A stretch of DNA of 64,000 nucleotides. Source: Oceanospirillum sp048264105. GTDB lineage: Bacteria; Pseudomonadota; Gammaproteobacteria; Pseudomonadales; Halomonadaceae. Both the position numbers and the translations under genes were made by a program. Of the stretch, positions 15,154 to 22,767 are shown piece after piece; position 1 is the first letter of the stretch, and the number at the start of each line of letters is the position of its first letter. Below the pieces are notes generated by a model. The model worked only from the letters and a program-made list of their open reading frames with translations, was not told the DNA's origin and searched no databases. The DNA lies in assembly GCA_048264105.1 (NCBI GenBank), contig JBLXDJ010000001.1:934550-998549 (forward strand), written 5' to 3'.

Positions 15154-15996
15154 TCAGAACACCGACAGCCACTGATTCAGCAGGTACAAGCCCGCCGCCA
15201 AAAGCCCCACAGCGAAGACACCGTACAGAGGGCTGATCTCACTCTGCTCCGGTGTCATCAGGTTCCAGCGATGGCCTTCAAGCTGCATTGCAAACTGTTC
15301 CGGTGCATCCGAAACCTGCAGTTGCAGCTGATCAGCAACCGGCACCCGTGGGATCAGGCGCCAGAAATCAGGCCGGGGCTGTTCGGTGATCAGTTCATCC
15401 AGCGATGGGCAGGCAGAGATCGGCAGACAGGCTTTTAGCCGGATATCGCCCTTTCGCTCACCGGACGAGGGCTCTTTAAGCTGCCGGACAAGACTTGCCA
15501 GACTGTCCCGATCCCATGCTGCCGCATTGCTTACCCCTGAAGCTTGCTCTTGATCCGCTAAGGGCTTTTGATCCGCTAAGGGCTTTTCATGGGCCGAGGG
15601 TTTTTTATTAGCTGAAGGCTCTTCATGGGCCGAGGGCTTTTCATGGGCTGATGGCTCCACATAATGCACAGCAACCTGATCGATATCCTGAGCCAGCTGC
15701 TCCTCCATCAGCACCGGTAACAGCTTATTCAGGTTTCGCCTGACCCCTTCCGGTACATCAACCTGATGAAAGCTCACCAGTTCGTCCGCCAGAAAAAGAT
15801 AGAGGTTAACGGATTGATCGGTTCCCTGAGCCGTAACGTCGCCAGTGGCAAGGTGCTGATGAAAATCGGCAAAACTCCCTTGCAGCGCCTGACGGGCCAA
15901 AAGATCAGGCGACGCGTGCTTATCCAGAGGAAACCAGACCAGAGGATTGCCGGCGTCTCTTTCCGGCTTGTAAATTACAGCAAGATTGCGCGACAT
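15154..15996 (-). CDS. gspL: Reduced type II secretion protein GspL, with hexapeptide repeats and no periplasmic domain
   Basis: GspL normally spans the inner membrane, tethering the GspE ATPase to GspM and the pseudopilus, and is about 380-410 aa. Here it is 280 aa. Residues 1-112 resemble the first part of the cytoplasmic domain, including LLPVLMEEQLAQDIDQVAVHY. Residues 115-150 are six hexapeptides of the PSAHEK type (18-bp DNA repeats at 15547-15654) that seem to replace the middle subdomain. Residues ~160-250 may be the rest of the cytoplasmic part. A membrane helix follows (258-276) and the protein stops four residues later, so the periplasmic ferredoxin-like domain is missing. It is last in the operon. 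Identity is inferred from position and residual similarity. Confidence 0.75.
   Translation of the reverse strand: MSRNLAVIYKPERDAGNPLVWFPLDKHASPDLLARQALQGSFADFHQHLATGDVTAQGTDQSVNLYLFLADELVSFHQVDVPEGVRRNLNKLLPVLMEEQLAQDIDQVAVHYVEPSAHEKPSAHEEPSANKKPSAHEKPLADQKPLADQEQASGVSNAAAWDRDSLASLVRQLKEPSSGERKGDIRLKACLPISACPSLDELITEQPRPDFWRLIPRVPVADQLQLQVSDAPEQFAMQLEGHRWNLMTPEQSEISPLYGVFAVGLLAAGLYLLNQWLSVF
15547..15654 (-). repeat. Six imperfect 18-bp tandem repeats inside gspL
   Basis: Six in-frame units encode PSAHEK, PSAHEE, PSANKK, PSAHEK, PLADQK and PLADQE. The units are imperfect, so they are not freshly expanded, but copy number could vary between strains without breaking the frame. Confidence 0.9.
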
Positions 15997-16032
15997 AGCT
16001 CTATCTCCTTGCCTGTACAGGTATGTTCGTTA

Positions 16033-17070
16033 TCACTGTGATAGGTCCTCCGCCTGTCGCATAAAGCGCTGACCGGGCACAGGCTGAAAACGACGCTGTA
16101 AAATTGATATCTCACCACTTTCCGGATCACGCTCCAGCAGGGTCGTCAGGCCAAAGCGCGCCTCCTGCCAGTCGACCTGAGTGGTGATCATAAAAAAACG
16201 GCTGCGGGTAGAAAACAACTCCGCTAATCCTGCGTCCAGAGAGCGCGCTGCCAGAAACTCTGCCACCGAAATGACCGGCGTATATTCAATCCCCGCCAGC
16301 ATCTGTTTCGCCTGCTCGGTTGTCCGGCCAAGAATCGCACCCAGCGCTTCCGGGTTGGCGGTGTTGATATTCATTTGGGTCGCATCCGGCAAAGCCACCA
16401 GCAGCTCTCCCATGCGGTAGCGATCCTGAGGCAGTGCAGCGGTGAGCAGCATCAGTTCATCGGTATCTAGCAGATATTGATCCGCTGTACGGTAGGCCGG
16501 AGTTTGCAGCAGATAATCGTTGTCTTCGGCACCGGTCAGACCGGTGGGAATATTGTTACTGTCGATCCAGTCCAGCGCCTGATCCGCCAGCACTTCCGGA
16601 ATCTGATTAGCCGCCAGCAGGCGGCGCAGACCGGACAGATGACGGGCATCGGTATGCTCGTTCTCATTTTTCAGCAGATTATTGATATTGAAAAAACCAT
16701 CAAGGGGCAAAATACGGATACGCAGATTGTCCCCTTCTGCTGAAGCGTCGCTGGCATCCAGTGCAAACCGGTCCAGCTGCCCCCAGGGCTCCGAGGGATG
16801 ATCATACGCCTGATCACCAGCGGACTGATCCTGCTGCCAATCCTCTTTCAGCAGCGCAATGGCATAGCTTTCGCCCCCCATCATATAGGCCTCAAGCTGC
16901 TGTTGCTGCTGGTAATAACCGGTTCGCTCGGCCTGAATACTGCCCTGACTCATCATGCGGGTTGCCAGAATTGCTGCGATGGCGAAGATCAGCAACACGC
17001 TGATCAGGGCAACGCCACTCTGCCGGTGAACATACGCAGCCTGAGTGGAGCTTCGGGAGATCATCACCAT
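16033..17070 (-). CDS. gspK: Type II secretion minor pseudopilin GspK
   Basis: Tip pseudopilin of 345 aa, near the usual size. A prepilin leader with RQSG is followed by the hydrophobic VALISVLLIFAIAAILATRMM; position 5 of the mature protein is Ser, as expected because GspK lacks the Glu5 of other pseudopilins. The large soluble alpha domain includes NINTANPEAL and DWIDSNNIPTG. GspK forms the pseudopilus tip with GspI and GspJ. It begins 2 bp after the gspJ stop, so translation is probably coupled, and gspL follows 36 bp later. A prepilin peptidase (GspO/PilD) must be encoded elsewhere. Confidence 0.92.
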   Translation of the reverse strand: MVMISRSSTQAAYVHRQSGVALISVLLIFAIAAILATRMMSQGSIQAERTGYYQQQQQLEAYMMGGESYAIALLKEDWQQDQSAGDQAYDHPSEPWGQLDRFALDASDASAEGDNLRIRILPLDGFFNINNLLKNENEHTDARHLSGLRRLLAANQIPEVLADQALDWIDSNNIPTGLTGAEDNDYLLQTPAYRTADQYLLDTDELMLLTAALPQDRYRMGELLVALPDATQMNINTANPEALGAILGRTTEQAKQMLAGIEYTPVISVAEFLAARSLDAGLAELFSTRSRFFMITTQVDWQEARFGLTTLLERDPESGEISILQRRFQPVPGQRFMRQAEDLSQ

Positions 17071-17072
17071 GG

Positions 17073-17789
17073 TCAGATGCCCGCCCTGGCGATAATGCGC
17101 TGAATTTGGCCATAGATTTTATGGCTGAAACGGATATCGATACCATCGGGCAAACTGCGGAAATCGATCTGTCCCTGCTGACTCTCCACCGGCCAGAAGG
17201 TTTGCCATTTACCCTCGCCCATCAGGCGCACACTGAAACCGGATACCCCCTGCAACAAAACCTGAACCTGAGGCTCTGTGTCCTGCGCACGATCCAATAC
17301 AGGCCAGACCAGCCGCTGCAGCTGATCCTCCTCAAGCCGGTAACCGATACGTTGCTTCACTCCCAGCGCCAGCAGAGCGCCATCTTTGCCGTCACTCTCC
17401 TGAGCCGTGTTTTGCTCCTGAGTCGCTTCCTGGCTCGCCATCGACCAGCCACCACTGCGGGTAAATTCCAGGGGCAAACCGCCACGATAATTCACGGCAA
17501 ACGCCGGAAGCGGATCACCCAGCTCATCGCGAATGGAACGTCGGGTCAGTTGTTTCAGATCCTGCTCGATAATCGACACCGCTTTTTGCAGCTGGCTGAA
17601 GCTTTCAGAACGATCCCGTGTACGCTCATAGGTATTAATAACGCTGTTAAGCAGCTTATAGCCCGCCAGACCGATAAGGGCAAAAATAGCCACGGCGATC
17701 AGCAGTTCCAGCAGGGTAAAACCGGCTTGCGGGTGTCGGGGCTCTCTTTTAGCCATGGGCTTATCGTTAAATCTTGCAGAACAGGCCAT
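17073..17789 (-). CDS. gspJ: Type II secretion minor pseudopilin GspJ
   Basis: A 238-aa minor pseudopilin with the prepilin motif QAG|FTLLELLIAVAIFALIGLAGY near residues 23-45 and a beta-rich periplasmic part, ending near KIYGQIQRIIARAG. Glu at mature position 5 is present. It joins GspI and GspK in the tip complex that starts pseudopilus assembly. The ATG at 17789 lies one base after the gspI stop and has GGAG seven bases upstream; an internal ATG at 17753 would give a shorter, more typical leader and remains possible. Confidence 0.92.
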   Translation of the reverse strand: MACSARFNDKPMAKREPRHPQAGFTLLELLIAVAIFALIGLAGYKLLNSVINTYERTRDRSESFSQLQKAVSIIEQDLKQLTRRSIRDELGDPLPAFAVNYRGGLPLEFTRSGGWSMASQEATQEQNTAQESDGKDGALLALGVKQRIGYRLEEDQLQRLVWPVLDRAQDTEPQVQVLLQGVSGFSVRLMGEGKWQTFWPVESQQGQIDFRSLPDGIDIRFSHKIYGQIQRIIARAGI

Positions 17790-17790
17790 G

Positions 17791-18210
17791 TTAGCGCTCC
17801 GTTCTCATAAAACTGGTGAGCTGAGCTAAGGCAAAGTTCTGCGCTTTGCTGTCATCACCTTCTTCATGACTGAACACCTGTAGCTCAACCCGGACTAGAA
17901 GCGGAGATTCCGTGGCACTGGTCTGCGCTTTTAACTGAAAGCGCCGACCGGCCAGCTCAGCTTCGGCACGGGATTCACCTATACGGGGCGGTACACCGGC
18001 CAGCCGCAACTCATTCATCCAGTTTTGTGCCGCCCAGTTCGCCACCACTTTCTGTTCCAGCTGGCTACTTTGGCGCAGATAACCACTGGAAGCGGTTAAC
18101 AGGCCAGCAGAAGCCACCGCCAGAATCGCCAGCGCGATCATCACTTCCAGCAGGGTAAAACCCTGCTGTGAGCGGATACCGGATTGACGATTGCGGGGAT
18201 AAGTCAGCAT
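17791..18210 (-). CDS. gspI: Type II secretion minor pseudopilin GspI
   Basis: A 139-aa protein with a 16-aa basic leader, the cleavage site QQG|FTLLEVMIALAILAVASAG, and a short globular domain containing NWAAQNWMNELRL, a GspI hallmark (N-x-x-N-E-L). It is the core of the GspI-J-K tip. It starts 9 bp after gspM, an unusual neighbour because gspI normally follows gspH directly. Confidence 0.93.
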   Translation of the reverse strand: MLTYPRNRQSGIRSQQGFTLLEVMIALAILAVASAGLLTASSGYLRQSSQLEQKVVANWAAQNWMNELRLAGVPPRIGESRAEAELAGRRFQLKAQTSATESPLLVRVELQVFSHEEGDDSKAQNFALAQLTSFMRTER

Positions 18211-18219
18211 AAGCGGGGG

Positions 18220-18789
18220 TTACTGGGTAAGATCCGCATAATCGGGATCAGGACGATAGATCAGGCTGATCGTGCGTCGGGACTGATCGATATTGATCTG
18301 ACTGAGGCTGGCAAAACGGCTCATAGCCATCAGAAACTGATGAGCCTTTCGGCTATCTCTGTAACGTATCTGAAGCTGGCTGGGCAAAGTGGGCTTGGCT
18401 CCCGCTTTGTGCTGAATCAGACTGAGGCGGTAAGCAGGCAGCTCCTGTTTCAGCCAGAGATCCACAGGTAACAGGTCGATCATGCCAAACTGATTCAACC
18501 GGTTATAAGCCGCAAGCTGGGCACGTTCCAGACGCTCAGTTTGTTTCTGTTGCCAGTTTCGGCGCTCCTCAACCTGCTGCATCACAGGTTGCCAGATCAG
18601 AAGATAAAGCAGGGTCAGCACCAGCACGGCCAGCAAAATTTTCAGGGCACTTCGGTCTCGGGCAGGCAGATTATTCCAGCCGGACTTTAACCCATCCGGC
18701 AGACGTGCAGAGACAGCCTGCACAGTACCGGAGACTATCCGGGTCAGGCTGCGACCAATATCTGCTGTAATATCCCGATTAAACGCCAT
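18220..18789 (-). CDS. gspM: Type II secretion assembly-platform protein GspM, in an unusual position
   Basis: A 189-aa inner-membrane protein with a cytoplasmic N-terminus (~48 residues), one membrane helix (LKILLAVLVLTLLYLLIWQPV, ~49-69), a coiled stretch with many Gln/Arg/Glu (EERRNWQQKQTERLERAQ) and a C-terminal ferredoxin-like domain ending SRRTISLIYRPD. This is the GspM layout. GspM binds GspL and positions the platform. It sits between gspH and gspI, not after gspL, and its usual partner domain in GspL is missing here. Shine-Dalgarno AGAGGA precedes the ATG. Confidence 0.85.
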   Translation of the reverse strand: MAFNRDITADIGRSLTRIVSGTVQAVSARLPDGLKSGWNNLPARDRSALKILLAVLVLTLLYLLIWQPVMQQVEERRNWQQKQTERLERAQLAAYNRLNQFGMIDLLPVDLWLKQELPAYRLSLIQHKAGAKPTLPSQLQIRYRDSRKAHQFLMAMSRFASLSQINIDQSRRTISLIYRPDPDYADLTQ

Positions 18790-18831
18790 AAATCCTCTGA
18801 ATCGTCCTTTTTAATACCCTAACTGGCTGAT

Positions 18832-19392
18832 CTACTGCAGTTGATAATCCGGCAGTGATGCGCCATCACCGGAGAAGATCAGCACCCGGTCTGCCGTTTC
18901 AGGAAACGCCAGTGACATCGAAAAACTCCGGGTCAGGCCCGAGGGCTGAATCATCAGTTCCGATGCAGCCTTATTGGCGACCTGAAGGCTAAAACGCATC
19001 CCTCGCTCCGGCTGGTATTCAACCAGTGAACGAAGCTCCGGTTCAGACCAGCTGCCATCCGGCTGGCGTTTCAGCGCTGCCAGTACCAGCCCAGTCGCCG
19101 GAACGGCACCTTCATCAAGAGTCGCCGGATCATCACCATATTCCGGCTTAAAAACCTCGAAACCGTAGGAGCCCGCTTTAACCGTCAGCTTCACCGGCAG
19201 CCCCCATCGAATCGCTTCCTGCTGTGCCGTGATAAAAACGCTCCGCAATCGCTCGCCTTCTGCTATGAGGGCTCTCTGACCGGAGTGGTCGCCCCGCAGC
19301 GCCACCGTAGCGGTCAGTAAAACGCCGATAATCACCACCACCACCAGAATTTCGATCAGGGTAAAGCCCTGCTGCCGGTTAACGGGTCTCAC
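18832..19392 (-). CDS. gspH: Type II secretion minor pseudopilin GspH
   Basis: A 186-aa pseudopilin with leader MRPVNRQQG and mature start FTLIEILVVVVIIGVLLTATVAL, with Glu5 present. The C-terminal domain is beta-rich and has the GspH ending (SLVEYQPERGMRFSL, then IQPSGLTRSF and IFSGDGASLPDYQL). It starts with GTG at 19392, six bases after the gspG stop. GspH links the tip complex to the GspG fibre. Confidence 0.92.
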   Translation of the reverse strand: MRPVNRQQGFTLIEILVVVVIIGVLLTATVALRGDHSGQRALIAEGERLRSVFITAQQEAIRWGLPVKLTVKAGSYGFEVFKPEYGDDPATLDEGAVPATGLVLAALKRQPDGSWSEPELRSLVEYQPERGMRFSLQVANKAASELMIQPSGLTRSFSMSLAFPETADRVLIFSGDGASLPDYQLQ

Positions 19393-19398
19393 AACGGA

Positions 19399-19902
19399 TT
19401 ACTTATCCCAGTTACCGATATCGGCATCTGTTCCTTCACCACCTTCCTGGCCATCAGCACCTAATGAGTAGAGGTCAAAATGACGGCTTTTCTGACCCGG
19501 ACGCTGGTAGATATAAGCGTTACCCCAAGGATCTTCCGGCATCTGTGGCAGGTAGCCATCCGGGTTCCAGTTCTTGGCGGTAGCCGGTTTTTCAACCAGC
19601 GCTTTCAGGCCTTCTTCGTTAGTCGGATAACGGAAGTTATCCAGCTTGTACATATCCAGCGCATTACTGATCGAACGGATATCGTTCTTGGCGACTGTGA
19701 CACGGGCTTCATCCGGACGACCAAGAATAGAAGGCGCTACCAAAGCCCCCAGAATACCCAGAATCACGACCACCACCATAATTTCGATCAGGGTAAAACC
19801 CTGCTGCTTATGGATATTACGCCCCTGATGAGAACGGCGTTGAGTCAGGGATGTTTTTTCTTGTTTGATCTCTTCTTGCATCTGAATGTCCTGAGCGTTC
19901 AT
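19399..19902 (-). CDS. gspG: Type II secretion major pseudopilin GspG with a long leader
   Basis: Main fibre subunit. The mature part begins G|FTLIEIMVVVVILGILGALVAPSILG and carries the conserved alpha-beta loop (FRYPTNEEGLKALVEKP, PEDPWGNAYIYQRPG) and the calcium-binding GADGQEGGEGTDADIGNWD end. The start chosen is ATG 19902 (AAGGA six bases upstream), giving a 35-residue leader with charged and Gln-rich sequence, against the 6-10 residues typical of GspG. No closer in-frame ATG exists near the cleavage site, so the long leader seems real. gspH follows after six bases. Confidence 0.94.
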   Translation of the reverse strand: MNAQDIQMQEEIKQEKTSLTQRRSHQGRNIHKQQGFTLIEIMVVVVILGILGALVAPSILGRPDEARVTVAKNDIRSISNALDMYKLDNFRYPTNEEGLKALVEKPATAKNWNPDGYLPQMPEDPWGNAYIYQRPGQKSRHFDLYSLGADGQEGGEGTDADIGNWDK

Positions 19903-19944
19903 AAAAATTCCTTCAAGTATTCCCACTGCGTAATCTAGACAGAA

Positions 19945-21156
19945 TCAGCCAATGAGCTGGTTCATATTCAAAATCGGTAACAGGATCGCCAGCACAATCG
20001 TCAGTACGACACCACCCATGGCGATCAGTACAACAGGCTCGAAAAGCCCAACCACGGTGGCGACCAGAGCCTCCAGCGTTTGTTGCTGCTGTTTAGCGGC
20101 ACGATCCAGCATATTTTCCAGCTCGCCACTGCGTTCACCACTGGCGATCATATAGAGCATCATCGGTGGAAAACGACCGCTTTGCTCCATCGCTTTAAAA
20201 AGTGACGTCCCCTCTTTCACCTTACCGGCGATTTCACTCACCTGCTGACGCATAAAGTGGTTGGGCATCACCGCAGCAGCGATACTCAGACCATCCACCA
20301 GAGGGACGCCACTGCGGGAAAGAATGCTTAAGGTTCCGGCAAAGCGTGACGCATTAATGCCCCGGCTGATCTTTCGGGTCAACCGGAAATCGGTCAGCCA
20401 GCGATCCACCCCAAGCCGGAATGCCGGTTTACGGTACGCCGATGAAAATGCCAGAAAACCAAGGCAAAGCAGCAACAAAAGATGCAGGCCAAACTGGTTT
20501 AAAAAGTCACTCACGGCGATCAGGCCAGAGGTCAGCGGAGGCAGGTCATTTCCGGTACGGGTAAACACCTTCACTACATCCGGTACAACCACGGCCAGCA
20601 GAAAACTGACGATGGCGATAGAGGCCACGGTTAACAGACCGGGATACAGCAGCGCCAGCTGAATTTTCTGACGCGCCTGCTCACGTTGCTCGGTGTAATC
20701 CGCCAGCTCATTCAGCACCAGATCCAGATGACCGGCATGTTCCCCCGCCGCAACGGTGGCGCGATACATCTCAGGGAAGGCATTGGGAAAATCCGCCATA
20801 CCATCCGCCAGCGTATGGCCTTCCAGCACCCGGGAGCGCACCCCCAGGATAAGGCTTTTCACCTTGGGCCGTTCGGACTGGGCCGCAACCGCCTGTAAAA
20901 CCTCTTCCAGCGGCATCGCCGCCTGAACCAGTGTTGCCATCTGACGGGTGCAGAGCGCCAGCTCTTTGACAGACATGCCGGGGCCGGAAAGAAAACGGCT
21001 TTGTTTGCTTTTGGACTCGGCGACCTGATCAACGGATACCGCAATCAGTCCCTGATCTCTCAGCAGTTGCCGGATATGACGGGGACTTTCGCCCTCCAGC
21101 ACACCTTTTTTCTTCGATCCGGAGGCTGTAACGGCCTGATAGTTAAAAGCTGGCAT
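19945..21156 (-). CDS. gspF: Type II secretion inner-membrane platform protein GspF
   Basis: A 403-aa polytopic protein with two repeated T2SSF domains (residues ~70-195 and ~270-395) and three membrane segments (about 172-195, 222-242, 375-398). The N-terminus MPAFNYQAVTASGSKKKGVLEGES is standard. GspF couples the GspE ATPase to pseudopilus extrusion. Length and domains are normal. It begins 17 bp after gspE. Confidence 0.95.
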   Translation of the reverse strand: MPAFNYQAVTASGSKKKGVLEGESPRHIRQLLRDQGLIAVSVDQVAESKSKQSRFLSGPGMSVKELALCTRQMATLVQAAMPLEEVLQAVAAQSERPKVKSLILGVRSRVLEGHTLADGMADFPNAFPEMYRATVAAGEHAGHLDLVLNELADYTEQREQARQKIQLALLYPGLLTVASIAIVSFLLAVVVPDVVKVFTRTGNDLPPLTSGLIAVSDFLNQFGLHLLLLLCLGFLAFSSAYRKPAFRLGVDRWLTDFRLTRKISRGINASRFAGTLSILSRSGVPLVDGLSIAAAVMPNHFMRQQVSEIAGKVKEGTSLFKAMEQSGRFPPMMLYMIASGERSGELENMLDRAAKQQQQTLEALVATVVGLFEPVVLIAMGGVVLTIVLAILLPILNMNQLIG

Positions 21157-21173
21157 CTTAAATCACCATCAAC

Positions 21174-22766
21174 TCAATCATCCCGCGTTACACGCAGCAC
21201 TTCTTCAACGGTAGTGATGCCCGCAAGCACCAGACGTAAACCATCCTGGCGTATCGTCTGATAAGACTCACCGTTGAGTGCTGTCGCCTGTCTGAGATAC
21301 TGATCGATCTCCTGCTCCCCGGCTTGCTGGTGGATCAGGCGACGCACGCCTTCATCTACCGCCAGAAGTTCGTAAATACCGGTTCGGCCACGATACCCCT
21401 GCTGGTTACAGTGTTCGCAACCTGTCGCATGGTAAAGCGTCACGGAATCTGTGGCAGAAAGCCCCATTAAACAGCGTTCGGCATCATCCGGCTGATAGGG
21501 GGTACGACACTCGACACACAGAACCCGCACCAGCCGCTGAGCCAGCACGCCAAGAAGACTGGAAGCCAGCAGGAAGGGTTCAACTCCCATATCCTGCAAA
21601 CGGGTCACGGCACCAGCCGCGGTATTGGTATGCAGCGTAGACAGTACAAGGTGGCCGGTTAAACTGGCCTGAACCGCAATCTCGGCAGTTTCAATATCAC
21701 GGATCTCCCCCACCATCACCACATCAGGATCCTGACGTAACATGGCACGCAAACCTCGGGCGAAGGTCATATCCACCTTGGGATTCACCTGAGTCTGGCC
21801 GACACCTTCAAGGTTGTACTCGATAGGGTCTTCCACCGTCATGATATTACGGCTGGAATCATTCAGAGCGGTCAGGGAGGCATAGAGCGTGGTTGTCTTA
21901 CCGGAACCGGTGGGGCCGGTAACCAGAAAGATACCGTGGGGCTTGGCTAAAAGCTGTCGCAGGCCAGCGTGGATCTGTTCTGACATACCCAACTGCGCCA
22001 GATCCATACGCCCGGCGTTTTTATCCAGAATACGTAGCACCACCCGCTCACCATTGCTGGACGGCAGGGTTGATACACGGACATCCACTTCCCGACCACC
22101 CAAGCGCAAAGAGATACGGCCATCCTGAGGCACACGCTTTTCAGCGATATCCAATTTTGCCATCACCTTAATACGGGAGGTCAGCAGAGGGGCGAGAGCA
22201 CGCTTGGGCTCCACAACAGGACGCAGCACACCGTCAACACGAAAGCGTACGACTAAACGTTTTTCAAAGGTTTCAATATGGATATCGGAAACGCCTTCCC
22301 GGATCGCCTCCTGCAGCAAGCCGTTAATAAGACGAATAATCGGCGCATCGTCCTGCTGATCCAGCAGGTCTTCGGTCTCAGAGACAGAATCCGCAAGGCT
22401 CGCCAGATCCATCTGATCCCCAATCCCCTGCACCATCTGCAGGGTTTCAGAAGAATCAGACTGATAAGTGCGGGTCAGCTGATGTTCAAAGGCTTCCGGC
22501 GTCAGCATTTCAAGCCGGTCCACCGGACCACAAACCCGAATCGCTTCCCCAAGGGCCTGTGCATTCAGCGGTTCCCGGGCGAAACAGGTCAGCCCCTCCT
22601 CACCCGGCGTGATGAGAACGCCCTGTTTCTTGGCAAAGGTAAAGGAAAGCGCGGCAAAGGTTCCGTTTGCAGAAACAAAGGGTAACGTGGCCGCTTCTTC
22701 TGCAGGAAAAGCAGAAGTCGCTTCCGGTTCGATGGCGGTCAGCCCATCAGGCAGTTCAGATCGCAT
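21174..22766 (-). CDS. gspE: Type II secretion ATPase GspE
   Basis: A 530-aa cytoplasmic hexameric ATPase that drives pseudopilus assembly. N-terminal GspE domains (~1-130) are followed by the core: Walker A GPTGSGKTTTLY, Asp box, Walker B (RQDPDVVMVGEIRD), His box (TGHLVLSTLHTN), and the tetracysteine zinc site CVEC...CEHC. The ATG at 22766 begins one base after the gspD stop; a longer in-frame reading from 22892 overlaps gspD and adds a hydrophobic stretch foreign to the family, so it is rejected. Coupled translation with gspD is likely. Confidence 0.95.
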   Translation of the reverse strand: MRSELPDGLTAIEPEATSAFPAEEAATLPFVSANGTFAALSFTFAKKQGVLITPGEEGLTCFAREPLNAQALGEAIRVCGPVDRLEMLTPEAFEHQLTRTYQSDSSETLQMVQGIGDQMDLASLADSVSETEDLLDQQDDAPIIRLINGLLQEAIREGVSDIHIETFEKRLVVRFRVDGVLRPVVEPKRALAPLLTSRIKVMAKLDIAEKRVPQDGRISLRLGGREVDVRVSTLPSSNGERVVLRILDKNAGRMDLAQLGMSEQIHAGLRQLLAKPHGIFLVTGPTGSGKTTTLYASLTALNDSSRNIMTVEDPIEYNLEGVGQTQVNPKVDMTFARGLRAMLRQDPDVVMVGEIRDIETAEIAVQASLTGHLVLSTLHTNTAAGAVTRLQDMGVEPFLLASSLLGVLAQRLVRVLCVECRTPYQPDDAERCLMGLSATDSVTLYHATGCEHCNQQGYRGRTGIYELLAVDEGVRRLIHQQAGEQEIDQYLRQATALNGESYQTIRQDGLRLVLAGITTVEEVLRVTRDD

Positions 22767-22767
22767 A

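Noticed and set aside
15547..15654. The 18-bp repeats as a possible CRISPR array
   Set aside because: The units are directly adjacent with no spacers, in frame and imperfect; they are protein-coding tandem repeats.
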